Assembly: GCA_018333995.1 (NCBI GenBank)
Contig: JAGXSG010000023.1
Span: 1-48,522, forward strand
Reading direction: 5' to 3'
Source of the DNA: Clostridiales bacterium
GTDB taxonomy: Bacteria > Actinomycetota > Coriobacteriia > Anaerosomatales > SLCP01
Length of the DNA stretch: 48,522 nucleotides
Positions within the stretch are counted from its first letter, which is position 1, and every line of letters begins with the position of its first letter. The translations under genes were made by a program, and so were the position numbers. Positions 33,745 to 41,628 of the stretch are shown here, in pieces. The notes under the pieces were generated by a model. The model made no database searches, had not been told where the DNA came from, and worked only from the letters and a program-made list of their open reading frames with translations.

Positions 33745-35783
33745 CAACGGACCCCACCTCCCACGACCGTTTCGTTCTTGGAACGCCCGGCGATTAAGTC
33801 AACCACGCCGTCCACGTCTATGATGGGCACCACAGAACCATCGCCAAGAATCGTCGCGCCCCCGATACCCGGTGTGCGACCGAGGGTTTCCTCGAGATTC
33901 TTGACCACTACCTGCTGCTGGCCGACAAGCGCGTCAACCAGCACGCCGAGCCGATGGCCTACCCCTGAGACCACTACCACGAATCCTTTACCGGTATGGC
34001 TCGGCTCCTCCTCGAAACCGAGCGTATGACCTAGATCGACTACCGGTAGCGAGTGTCCGCGTAAGTCCATGACCTGCGACCCCTTGATCGTGCGGATTTC
34101 GCCTCGGTCGACTCGCAATACCTCCGCAACCGATGCGAGGGGGATCGCGAACGCACGCTCTTCCTCGCTGACAAGCAGCGCTGACATGATCGCGAGCGTC
34201 AGCGGCAAGCGCATCGTAAACGTCGTTCCGCCGCGAAACTCTGTCTCGAACTGAATCGTTCCACCGAGTTCCGCGAGCTTCTTGCGCACGATGTCCATGC
34301 CGACACCGCGTCCCGAGATATCGGTGATCGTCTCGGCGGTGGAAAAACCCGAGCCTGTGATGATATCGACGATCAAAGCGTCGCCGATCTCCTCGTCGGA
34401 GCTAATCCTGCCTTGCTCAACCGCTTTGTTCCAGATTGCGCCGACATCGAGGCCTTTCCCATCATCCCGGGTCTCGATGAATACGTAATTGCCCTCATGA
34501 CCCGCCGCCAACGTGATGGTTCCTTGCCGGGGTTTTCCCGCCGCAACTCGCTCTTCCGGTGTCTCAATCCCGTGGTCGCAGGCGTTCCTCACCATGTGCA
34601 ACAGTGTCTCTTCGACCTGTTCTATCAGACGTTTGTCGAGCTCGGTCTCCTCGCCCTCGAACACAAGCTGAATCTCCTTGCCGGACCAACGCGCAATGTC
34701 GCGGACGGTGCGATGGAATTTCGAGAACAACTGATTCACCGGTACCATGCGCAACCGCATCACTTGGTCCTGTAACCCATCCACGAGCCGTGACAGATCT
34801 TTCGCCGCACCCGCGAGTAGCTGCACGGACTCATCTTTTCGGTTGGCCGCCTTGATCTCGCCCACCAGATCCTCAAGTCTCGTCCGCGCGGTGACAATCT
34901 CGCCGGTCAGGTCCATAAGCTCGTCGAGTCGCCCTATGTCGACTCGGATGATGTGCTGCGCGCTCGCGGCTACTGTCGGCTCGCATACTTCCGCATCCGA
35001 TTTCTGGAGATCCCCGGTACCAGCGATCGTACGTATTGTCGACACACTCACGCCGAGGTTGTCCCCGATCTCGGCATCGGTGATGTCGGTGAGCGCAACA
35101 ACCTCGAATGTCACGTCGGTACGCGCCGAGTCAGCCTCAAAGATCATGGGTATGTCGTCGAGGAGCGGCCGGGCTTCGAGCACCTCCCCCTTGCCGAGCG
35201 CACGTTCGATCGCGCTGATCCGGAGAGCACCGAGCCGAAGTTCGATTCCCCACCTCAGCAAGAGCCTCACCGCCCGAAGCCCTTCGTCCGGCGCCTCGGC
35301 TATCCGCGCCTGTGCGTACTCGCCGAGACCGGCAAGCCCCGTCGGCGTCCGGTCTGCATTCTCCGTGACTGGCACCGAATCGAGCAGGGCGTCAATCGCG
35401 CGCACCGCGTCGCGTGCGGAACCAACTACTTCACCTTCCCCGGCGGACACAGCAGCCAGCGCATCCCGCAGTGCGTCCACCCCGCGGAACAGCACCTCTA
35501 GACACGCCTCGTCGACCGCACGCTCCTTCTTTCGGAACGCCTGGAACACGCTTTCCATGACGTGCGAAAGATTCTTGATGTCGTCGAAATCGAACATCGC
35601 CGCGAGACCCTTGATGGTGTGGGTCGCGCGAAACATGTTCTCAATCAGGTCATCCGGTGCTTCGTCCGTGAGATAGATCCGCTCCAAAGCGAGCAGATCA
35701 TCGTCGAGCGACCGGAGGTACTCGTCGGCCTCGACGATGAACTCCTGCACGAGAGACGCATCGTTGAACTCTTCGGGGGCCAT
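33744..35783 (-). CDS. cheA: CheA chemotaxis histidine kinase
   Basis: A 679-residue kinase. The Hpt (P1) domain has the phosphorylatable H55 in ATHTIKGLAAM. Residues about 130-265 form a linker with a possible P2 domain binding CheY/CheB. P3 dimerisation follows (VDIGRLDELMDLTGEIVTAR), then the P4 ATPase with N box VRNACDHGIETPEER, G1 DDGKGL, and G2 DISGRGVGMDIVRKKL. The CheW-like P5 domain closes the protein. One Hpt domain and no fused receiver means a standard layout, not a multi-Hpt pilus-type CheA. The start lies 11 nt after cheY. Confidence 0.95.
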   Translation of the reverse strand: MAPEEFNDASLVQEFIVEADEYLRSLDDDLLALERIYLTDEAPDDLIENMFRATHTIKGLAAMFDFDDIKNLSHVMESVFQAFRKKERAVDEACLEVLFRGVDALRDALAAVSAGEGEVVGSARDAVRAIDALLDSVPVTENADRTPTGLAGLGEYAQARIAEAPDEGLRAVRLLLRWGIELRLGALRISAIERALGKGEVLEARPLLDDIPMIFEADSARTDVTFEVVALTDITDAEIGDNLGVSVSTIRTIAGTGDLQKSDAEVCEPTVAASAQHIIRVDIGRLDELMDLTGEIVTARTRLEDLVGEIKAANRKDESVQLLAGAAKDLSRLVDGLQDQVMRLRMVPVNQLFSKFHRTVRDIARWSGKEIQLVFEGEETELDKRLIEQVEETLLHMVRNACDHGIETPEERVAAGKPRQGTITLAAGHEGNYVFIETRDDGKGLDVGAIWNKAVEQGRISSDEEIGDALIVDIITGSGFSTAETITDISGRGVGMDIVRKKLAELGGTIQFETEFRGGTTFTMRLPLTLAIMSALLVSEEERAFAIPLASVAEVLRVDRGEIRTIKGSQVMDLRGHSLPVVDLGHTLGFEEEPSHTGKGFVVVVSGVGHRLGVLVDALVGQQQVVVKNLEETLGRTPGIGGATILGDGSVVPIIDVDGVVDLIAGRSKNETVVGGGVR

Positions 35784-35794
35784 TGACAGATCGC

Positions 35795-36166
35795 CTAGTC
35801 CTCAAACCGATCGATGATCGAATGCAGCTTCTGCGGTTGAAACGGTTTCACGAGGTACTCTGTGGCGCCGGCGAGCATCCCCTTACGAATGTCCTCGTCG
35901 CTTCCCTCAGTCGTGAGCACCACGATCGGCAAGCTCCGCTTGTCCGGATCCTTGCGGATCGTCTGGATCAACTCGAGGCCGTTCATCTCCGGCATGTTGA
36001 TGTCCACGACCATGAGGTCAGGGACTCGCTCGGCGACTCGCTCAAGCGCCTCCACACCGTTTGCCGCCTCCCTGATCTGACACCCCCAATACTTGCCGAG
36101 GGCAAACGACACCAGCATCCTCATTGTCTTTGAATCATCGACTATGAGGACGTCTCCAAGTTGCAT
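35795..36166 (-). CDS. cheY: CheY-type single-domain response regulator
   Basis: A 123-residue receiver domain. D10/D11 (IVDDSKTMRM), phospho-acceptor D55 or so in VVDINMPEMNG, T in VLTTEGSDED and the Lys of LVKPFQPQKL are all in place. There is no output domain, so it acts by binding another protein: a motor switch, or conceivably the HEAT-repeat protein. GGAAGGGAG precedes the ATG, and it begins 3 nt after the STAS gene. The sequence after the acidic pair (SKTMRMLVSFAL) matches the CheY group found next to cheA. Confidence 0.92.
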   Translation of the reverse strand: MQLGDVLIVDDSKTMRMLVSFALGKYWGCQIREAANGVEALERVAERVPDLMVVDINMPEMNGLELIQTIRKDPDKRSLPIVVLTTEGSDEDIRKGMLAGATEYLVKPFQPQKLHSIIDRFED

Positions 36167-36169
36167 GAC

Positions 36170-36502
36170 TCACTCCCTTCCAGTAGAGCTGGCCACCTGA
36201 TCAGTAGCTACGTCTACGACGTCGAACACGGTGTCCAGCCTCCACTCGGCAAACGAACGTGCGATATCCGCGCTTGCGGCCACGGTAAGTGACCTGCCTG
36301 TTGGCATCGAGGAAGCGGCACGCAAGATAACCGCGAGACACGCTCCGTCTATCACATGGGCATCTCGCAGGTCGACGCGTATGTCCCCAGCGCCGACGTC
36401 CAGCGCCTCAGTGATTCCGCGTCTCAACGCGTCGAGCCCCTCGGGGCCCCTCGGGTCAGGTGCGGTCACCACGTGGAGCCTGACCGCTCTTCTGGCACTC
36501 AT
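36170..36502 (-). CDS. STAS-domain protein heading the chemosensory operon
   Basis: A 110-residue protein with the fold pattern of anti-sigma-factor antagonists: IRVDLRDAHVIDGACLAVIL is the central strand-helix, followed by SLTVAASADIARSFAEWRLD. In SpoIIAA/RsbV proteins the segment after the D carries a phosphorylated Ser (D-S-x-G); here it reads DGAC, so the usual site is missing. That suggests a non-phosphorylated, purely structural interaction role. No anti-sigma kinase is nearby. STAS proteins are known to be attached to some chemosensory clusters. It is the first gene of the operon, with GGTGAG before its ATG. Confidence 0.75.
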   Translation of the reverse strand: MSARRAVRLHVVTAPDPRGPEGLDALRRGITEALDVGAGDIRVDLRDAHVIDGACLAVILRAASSMPTGRSLTVAASADIARSFAEWRLDTVFDVVDVATDQVASSTGRE

Positions 36503-37032
36503 GACTCACTCACCAGTCATACTCCCCCCGGGGCGTCACAACGGCCACGTGAACGCATCCGCTACTCAATGTACAGTTTCGTGCAATGATTCCTGAATAG
36601 ATACATCGGCTCACATGCCTGGGAGTTTGAGACACCATATCCAGCGCGTGTGCTCGATCCGCTATGCGCGGCGGCTATCACATGCCCGGAAGCCCGCACA
36701 CTGCACCCCCGTGATCCTGGCTATTGATATGTGGTCACACCTGCGTACAGCATACAGAAATCCACGCTCGCACTTCACGTCCTTAGTAAGCGAACGTCGG
36801 CACCTCAGATGCAATAGACGCATGAGCTGGTCAAATCGAAATAGCGGGCGCCGACCACAGGCTCAGGTATCATTTGACGGGAGTAGTCGCACAAGCGATT
36901 GTGAATTCAGTCATAAAGCGTCGCCGCATGAAGGCCGATACTCTCTTGTGACGGCGTCCTGGTCGACGCTGTATGGCACGCCGCCGGTCGCGACGCGACA
37001 CGGCAACTTGATTCCCGGCCAAAGGGGGAACG
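36503..37032. other. 530-bp noncoding region between divergent operons
   Basis: No credible gene is seen on either strand. Base composition is visibly more AT-rich than in the flanking genes, in keeping with promoters: the chemosensory operon is read leftward from it and the rhodanese lipoprotein rightward. It contains a perfect inverted repeat GTCAAAT (36830-36836) and ATTTGAC (36872-36878), 35 nt apart, which could close an RNA stem or be paired operator half-sites. No match to the c-di-GMP riboswitch core was found by eye. Confidence 0.6.
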
Positions 37033-38082
37033 ATGATAGCGCGCAGAGTGTTGCTTGTCCTTATGAGCCTCATGATATTCGCGGGGCTCGCCATCCTGCC
37101 CGGTTGTGGCGAGGCCGAGACGCCCGCTCCGGCACCGCCGGCGGAGGAGCCAGCGGAAGCCCCATCGATCGACGAGGCCGCTGAGCTCATCGAGGTGACG
37201 AACGAGTACCTGAGTTCCGAGTTCTCGCAGAACTGGGTGGTCAACGCCGCAGACCTCAATGACCTGCTGTTCGTGAAGAACGATGATTCGTTCCAGCTGA
37301 TCGACGTTCGCAGCCCGGAACACTACGCCGCCGGCCACATCGAGGGCGCGATCAACATCCCCTACGAGACGATCGTAGACGAGGACCAGCTCGCGAAGCT
37401 CAATCCCGACAAGACGCAGCTAGTTGTCGATTACGACGGCTCTAAGGCGACGGGCGTGGTGTGTGTATACAGCCAGCTCGGTTACGAGGCGATGTTCCTG
37501 CGCTTCGGCATCAGTGGCTGGACCACCGACCCGGCACTCTACGGTATCGACGGCGGCAAGGTGTGGGACGGCGTGGGCGCTGACTATCCGGTGACAACCG
37601 AAGGATTCACCGCCGAGCCCACCTTCGACCTCCCCACGCTTGACACCGGCGCTGCTGACGTTCGTGAGGTCGTCATCAATGCGACCAAGGCGTTCCTTGC
37701 CCGCGGAGGCAACACGAATCTCATCACCGCAACAGAGCTCAACGGATGGATCGAGGCCGGCGCGGACGACTTCATGCTGATCACCGCGGTCTCCCCTGAG
37801 CACTACGCGCTCGGACACCCCGAGGGTGCGATCAATATTGGCCGCGCGAAGCTCGCGACCGAAGGGGTCCTCAAGCAATTCGACCCCGACAAGAAGATCG
37901 TCGTCACCTGCTATCAGGGACATAATTCCGGCTTCATGCAGATGTTCCTCGGTCAACTGGGTTACGACGTGTACGCTCAGCGCTTCGGTCTCGGTGCGTG
38001 GACCAACAACGCCGAGGTGCGCGGCGTGCCGATGTACGACCCTGCCAAGGTTCAGAACTTCCCTGTAGTCACAGGCCAATAG
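37033..38082 (+). CDS. Lipoprotein with two rhodanese domains
   Basis: A 349-residue protein exported and lipidated at the cysteine of LPGC (about residue 25), followed by a Pro/Ala/Glu linker. The first rhodanese domain (about 70-170) has FQLIDVRSPEHYAAGHIEGA and then VVDYDGSKATG: the active-site Cys is replaced by Asp. The second (about 225-340) has FMLITAVSPEHYALGHPEGA and VVTCYQGHNSG, with the Cys retained. So only the second can carry a persulfide. The single-active pattern matches dimer-like sulfurtransferases with one dead half. AAAGGGGGAA precedes the ATG. It may act in extracytoplasmic sulfur or cyanide handling, but no partner gene is adjacent. Confidence 0.88.
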   Translation: MIARRVLLVLMSLMIFAGLAILPGCGEAETPAPAPPAEEPAEAPSIDEAAELIEVTNEYLSSEFSQNWVVNAADLNDLLFVKNDDSFQLIDVRSPEHYAAGHIEGAINIPYETIVDEDQLAKLNPDKTQLVVDYDGSKATGVVCVYSQLGYEAMFLRFGISGWTTDPALYGIDGGKVWDGVGADYPVTTEGFTAEPTFDLPTLDTGAADVREVVINATKAFLARGGNTNLITATELNGWIEAGADDFMLITAVSPEHYALGHPEGAINIGRAKLATEGVLKQFDPDKKIVVTCYQGHNSGFMQMFLGQLGYDVYAQRFGLGAWTNNAEVRGVPMYDPAKVQNFPVVTGQ

Positions 38083-38105
38083 CGGCGGCGTACGCACCGC
38101 TCCCT

Positions 38106-38143
38106 GGAAGGCCTCGTCCACTGGCATGTGGGCGGGGCCTTCC
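38106..38143 (+). terminator. Terminator-like hairpin after the rhodanese gene
   Basis: GGAAGGCC (38106-38113) pairs exactly with GGCCTTCC (38136-38143), and the inner bases extend the stem with a few mismatches. It lies 24 nt past the rhodanese stop codon. No run of T follows, so it may be a weak or factor-assisted terminator, or an mRNA-stabilising structure. Confidence 0.5.
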
Positions 38144-38215
38144 GAGTATGAACGCACGCGGATCGTGCGTGACGGGTAGATACTCCTCGTCGACTCAGAA
38201 GAAGGAGACGCAACG

Positions 38216-39100
38216 ATGATATCCTCCCGCAGATTGAAAACCGCGCTCGCCACCGCGGCGCTCAGTGTTCTCATGGCGATGTCTGTCACCGGATGCCGCG
38301 AAGCGGAGTCCGAGCCACCTGCCCCTGTGCCTGGACCAGCGACGGAATCGCCCGCATCCCAAGTCCCGGAACCCGCCGCCAAATCCACATCCGTGCTCGT
38401 GTACCTTGTCGACGGGGAGAAACTCACCGTAGCGCGGCGTGAGATCAGTGCGACACCCGGGGTCGCCGCCGCCGCTATGGACGAGCTGCTCACCGGAGTC
38501 GCGGAGCGCGAATCGGAGCTTGGCTTCGCCACGGAGATTCCAGAGGGCACCGTGCTTCTCGGCCTTCAGATCGAAGAAGGCGTAGCTACCGTTGATCTGA
38601 GCGGCGAGTTTCAGTCGGGAGGCGGCTCGACATCGATGCTGCTGAGAGTCGCCCAGGTGGTGTACACCCTTACCCAGTTCGACACCGTTGACACGGTAAG
38701 CTTCATGATCGACGGCGTCCCCGCTGAGGCAATCGGCGGTGAGGGCGTCATGGTCGACCCTCCAGTGGGCAGAGAAGACTTCACCGACAACGTCTTGCCT
38801 CTCATCTTCGTTGAGTCGCCCGCGCCGTGGGATGCAGTCGAACCGCCGCTACGCGTGACCGGAGTTTCAAACACGTTCGAAGCGACGCTACTCCTCGAAC
38901 TCGTGGATTCGGGCGGGCGGATCATCTTCGAGGGCATGGCCACCGCCACCGCCGGCTCAGGCACATGGGGCACATTCGACGTCGTTATCGACTACGAGGC
39001 TGAACTCGAAGGAAGCGGATCGCTCATCGTGTTCGAGGAGTCGGCCGAAGACGGCTCACGCATCAACCTCAAAGAGATCCCGATCGACCTCAAGCGCTGA
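38216..39100 (+). CDS. GerMN-domain lipoprotein with Gmad2 domain
   Basis: A 294-residue exported lipoprotein: signal peptide ending at VTGC (about 27), a Pro-rich linker, a GerMN domain (about 58-175: VLVYLVDGEKLTVARREI, VAAAAMDELLTG, VATVDLSGEF, LRVAQVVYTLTQFDTVDTV), and a C-terminal Gmad2 immunoglobulin-like domain (about 198-292: VESPAPWDAVEPPLRVTGVS, ending WGTFDVVIDYEAELEGSGSL). GerM is known from spore germination in Bacillus, but GerMN proteins are also common in non-sporulating actinobacteria as cell-wall-associated lipoproteins (LpqB is one). GAAGGAG precedes the ATG. Role probably in cell-wall or division processes; spore formation cannot be inferred. Confidence 0.9.
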   Translation: MISSRRLKTALATAALSVLMAMSVTGCREAESEPPAPVPGPATESPASQVPEPAAKSTSVLVYLVDGEKLTVARREISATPGVAAAAMDELLTGVAERESELGFATEIPEGTVLLGLQIEEGVATVDLSGEFQSGGGSTSMLLRVAQVVYTLTQFDTVDTVSFMIDGVPAEAIGGEGVMVDPPVGREDFTDNVLPLIFVESPAPWDAVEPPLRVTGVSNTFEATLLLELVDSGGRIIFEGMATATAGSGTWGTFDVVIDYEAELEGSGSLIVFEESAEDGSRINLKEIPIDLKR

Positions 39101-39126
39101 GGCAGCGACCGCAAACGCGATGAGGG

Positions 39127-39552
39127 TCATTCATGGGCCTCACGCTCTGGTACGGCGTCGTCATCTTCGACCGGCCGGGTAACGATGTACACGCTCACGA
39201 TCGAAGCCGCAACAACCATCGCCGTCGGCGCGGCGATGGCCACGAACGTACTCGACGCGGTGAGAACGACAATGACGCTTGAGATCAATATCGCTGGCCA
39301 CAATGTGAGTAGCGCGGCTCTCTTCGCTCTTCGCGGAACGCCGCCGCCGTAGATGAATCCTGCCACGTAGCCCCCGAACCGCGGATGCGTGACGAGCCAT
39401 CGATGCATGCGCTCGGATGAGCGTGCGAAGCAATACGCGGCAAGCAGCAGAAACGGCGTCGTAGGCATCACTGGCAGTACCATTCCTACGACGCCGAGTC
39501 CCAGCGACACCGTTCCAAGAATCAGCAGCGCCGGACGAACGAGGGCGTTCAC
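39127..39552 (-). CDS. YbaN/DUF454 inner-membrane protein
   Basis: A 141-residue membrane protein with about four hydrophobic segments. The family signature is seen in GLGVVGMVLPVMPTTPFLLL and then AAYCFARSSERMHRWLVTHP, the conserved PTTPFLLLAA-(C/Y)-FARSS motif of DUF454. Function is not known; family members lie in the cytoplasmic membrane. The C-terminal tail is acidic (EDDDAVPEREAHE). It is the last gene of a three-gene leftward operon, 8 nt after yqeY, and converges on the GerMN gene with a 26-bp gap. Confidence 0.9.
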   Translation of the reverse strand: MNALVRPALLILGTVSLGLGVVGMVLPVMPTTPFLLLAAYCFARSSERMHRWLVTHPRFGGYVAGFIYGGGVPRRAKRAALLTLWPAILISSVIVVLTASSTFVAIAAPTAMVVAASIVSVYIVTRPVEDDDAVPEREAHE

Positions 39553-39560
39553 AGGGTGTC

Positions 39561-40004
39561 CTACCCGAGTCTCGCGGCGACGATCCTCGCGACCTCGGCC
39601 TTGTCGCAGTTCCCGCCGGTCACCTGTCCCACGAGTCCGATCACCCGGCCCATCTCGCGCTTGTCCGAGACTCCCTCCTCGGCAAGTATTCGATCGACTA
39701 TCGCGGCAAGTTCCTCGCCGGTCACCTGAGTTGGCAGATAACCCTCAAGGATGGCCACCTTTTCCCGTAGCGATGCGGTCCGCGCCTCATCGGTGCCAGC
39801 CTTGATTGAGCCCTCAAGGGTCTCGGCCGTCTGCTTGAGCACCTTCTTCAGCGCCGAAACGACCTCGGCTTCAGCGGCGTCTCGGCGAGACTCCTTCTCG
39901 AGTGCGTCGACCTCGCTCTTGACAAGGCGCAACACCGACACGCGCTGCTTGTCGTGTGCGCGCATCGCGTTCTTGATCTCCGAGATAAGCGACTCTCTAT
40001 CCAC
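39561..40004 (-). CDS. GatB/YqeY-domain protein
   Basis: A 147-residue protein of the YqeY family, which matches the tRNA-binding tail domain of the GatB amidotransferase subunit. Typical are the opening RESLISEIKNAMRAHDKQRV, LRLVKSEVDALEKE, ILEGYLPTQVTGEEL and MGRVIGLVGQVTGGNCDKAE. Stand-alone YqeY may bind tRNA; its role is not settled. GTG 40004 is the start because AGGAGGT lies 7 nt upstream and the length then equals that of relatives. It follows the small lipoprotein gene by 16 nt and precedes the YbaN gene by 8 nt. Confidence 0.92.
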   Translation of the reverse strand: MDRESLISEIKNAMRAHDKQRVSVLRLVKSEVDALEKESRRDAAEAEVVSALKKVLKQTAETLEGSIKAGTDEARTASLREKVAILEGYLPTQVTGEELAAIVDRILAEEGVSDKREMGRVIGLVGQVTGGNCDKAEVARIVAARLG

Positions 40005-40020
40005 TCCGTGACCTCCTTGC

Positions 40021-40434
40021 CTAATGAAGATCAAGCGCGTCGTGAACCTTGTCAACTTCAGCCTTAAACGCGTCGAGTACAGGCTGGATCGCCCGCAACG
40101 CCTCGCTGGCGGTCATTTCATCGGGTACCTGCGCCGTGGCGTCGACCAATTCGTCATAGGCGGCCTGAGCGGCTGAAATGTCGACGCCTTCAAGGCCCTC
40201 GGCCGCCGCGGCCACCGCCGCCCACTCGGATGAGAGACGCTCAACCGCAGACACGACATCTTCTGCGGGACCGTCCGGGTCGACATTGAGGAACCGGACA
40301 AACGTGCTCTCCACATCGTGGATGGCCTCGTCGAGCACCTTGTAGGCGTCCTGTTCAGGCGGGTTCGGAGCACACCCTGCGAACATCCCAAGCAGCAACA
40401 TTACTCCCGCCGCCAGCGCTACCACCTTCTTCAC
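40021..40434 (-). CDS. Small helical lipoprotein, function unknown
   Basis: A 137-residue lipoprotein: signal VKKVVALAAGVMLLLGMFAG with Cys at about 21 (MFAGC), then an almost entirely helical, acidic body (DEAIHDVESTFVRFLNVDP, then SSEWAAVAAAAEGLEGVDIS). No known domain recognised. GTG 40434 is preferred because it gives a proper basic n-region to the signal peptide and GGGGAGA lies upstream. First gene of the operon with yqeY and ybaN; a link between the three is not evident. It is divergent from the MoaD-like gene. Confidence 0.8.
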   Translation of the reverse strand: MKKVVALAAGVMLLLGMFAGCAPNPPEQDAYKVLDEAIHDVESTFVRFLNVDPDGPAEDVVSAVERLSSEWAAVAAAAEGLEGVDISAAQAAYDELVDATAQVPDEMTASEALRAIQPVLDAFKAEVDKVHDALDLH

Positions 40435-40562
40435 TGGTCCGTCTCCCCCCTCGAATGCGTCCGGCCGTCCCGGCAATCAGGCGACAACGCATCGGACTTC
40501 GTGGCCGCTAAGTTGGCAGTTTATCACATGGTATCGCAGCTCCGGGATGGTATCTTGAAGGC

Positions 40563-40895
40563 ATGAAAACGATCGCGCCCGTGACGATACGGATGTTCGG
40601 GATGCTCCGCTCGGCGAGAACAGAGCGAGGCCTAGCGCCGATATCGGAGATGACACCGCCCGCTACGGGATTGTCGGCGCGTGACATCGCTCACGCGCTT
40701 GAACTGCCGGTCGACCAGATTGAGGGCGTGTTCGTCAACCACGTCGTCCGTGGACTCGACCACATCGTCATGCCCGGTGACCGAATCGCGTTCGTCCCAC
40801 CGGGCACGCCAGGCCCCCATCGCTTCTTACTCGGCCTCTTCGGAGCACACCAAGCACCGACTGTGGACACGATGCGCACGCCGCCCGCAAGGTAG
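40563..40895 (+). CDS. MoaD/ThiS-like beta-grasp protein without terminal Gly-Gly
   Basis: A 110-residue ubiquitin-fold protein. ARDIAHALELPVDQIEGVFV and VVRGLDHIVMPGDRIAFVPP follow the MoaD/ThiS pattern of the helix and last strands. In sulfur-carrier proteins the C-terminus is Gly-Gly, which is adenylated and thiocarboxylated; here the last strand continues as GTPGPHRFLLGLFGAH and ends in PPAR, so it cannot work as a standard sulfur carrier unless processed. The group is common in anaerobes as 'MoaD/ThiS family protein'. No moeB- or thiF-like gene is adjacent. A binding or regulatory role is possible. Confidence 0.82.
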   Translation: MKTIAPVTIRMFGMLRSARTERGLAPISEMTPPATGLSARDIAHALELPVDQIEGVFVNHVVRGLDHIVMPGDRIAFVPPGTPGPHRFLLGLFGAHQAPTVDTMRTPPAR

Positions 40896-40950
40896 TAGTA
40901 TGCAACGTGCAACCCGGCGTCCCGCCGGTCGTCGAAAGGTCGTGGAATCA

Positions 40951-41628
40951 GTGGCGGACCCGCAAAAGGAACGGCAGCAATACGCGCTTCAGACGATCTT
41001 CTCCTTCTTTCTCGGACTCATGGTGCTCGCGTTCATCGGTATCGGCGTGAACACGTTCTACCCCCAGCCGGAGCAGTGGGACACTCCCGAGATGCGTGAA
41101 CTCCAAAACGAACAGGACCAGATCTACCGCGTGACAAAGGGTGAGCTCTCCCCGCAGGATGAACGGCGCCTCGGTGAGATCCAAGAAGAGATGCGCGTCC
41201 TGACGGACCAAACCGAAGCGAACCGGCAACTATGGGCACGCAACACGAGTATCGTGCTCATCTTGTTCGCGACGATGGTCATGGGAGTCTCGCTCGTACG
41301 CAGCGATCAACTCCGTGTCATCTCCAACGGCCTGTTGCTCGGCGGCTTGTTCACTATGGTCTACGGGGTCGGATGGATCATCTTCAGCGGGGAATCGGTC
41401 GCGCGCTTCGCCGTCATTGTCTTCGCCTTGCTCGTAACATTGGCGCTTGGCTATCTGCGTTTCGTGCACGGCAAGACGTCGAATGGTACGGGTGTACCCG
41501 TTTTCTCAGGGTCGCCGGCGGCGATCACCATGGGGGACTCGGATGCCGCGCTGGTTCTAGCGAGAATCGAGATCCTCGAAGCGCGCGTCGATGCGGCGGC
41601 CGAGGCACTAATCGGTCGGCGGCTATGA
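40951..41628 (+). CDS. Membrane protein of unknown function
   Basis: A 225-residue membrane protein with an N-terminal TM (IFSFFLGLMVLAFIGIGVNT), an external or cytoplasmic charged loop rich in Glu/Gln (about 37-84, likely coiled coil), then three TMs (TSIVLILFATMVMGVSLV; VISNGLLLGGLFTMVYGVGW; FAVIVFALLVTLALGYLRFV) and a cytoplasmic tail with a short helix. Not recognised by family. GTG 40951 is the start I prefer (AAAGG upstream); ATG 40900 would add 17 basic residues. It converges with the CreD-like gene so closely that the two coding ends overlap by 6 bp. Confidence 0.75.
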   Translation: MADPQKERQQYALQTIFSFFLGLMVLAFIGIGVNTFYPQPEQWDTPEMRELQNEQDQIYRVTKGELSPQDERRLGEIQEEMRVLTDQTEANRQLWARNTSIVLILFATMVMGVSLVRSDQLRVISNGLLLGGLFTMVYGVGWIIFSGESVARFAVIVFALLVTLALGYLRFVHGKTSNGTGVPVFSGSPAAITMGDSDAALVLARIEILEARVDAAAEALIGRRL

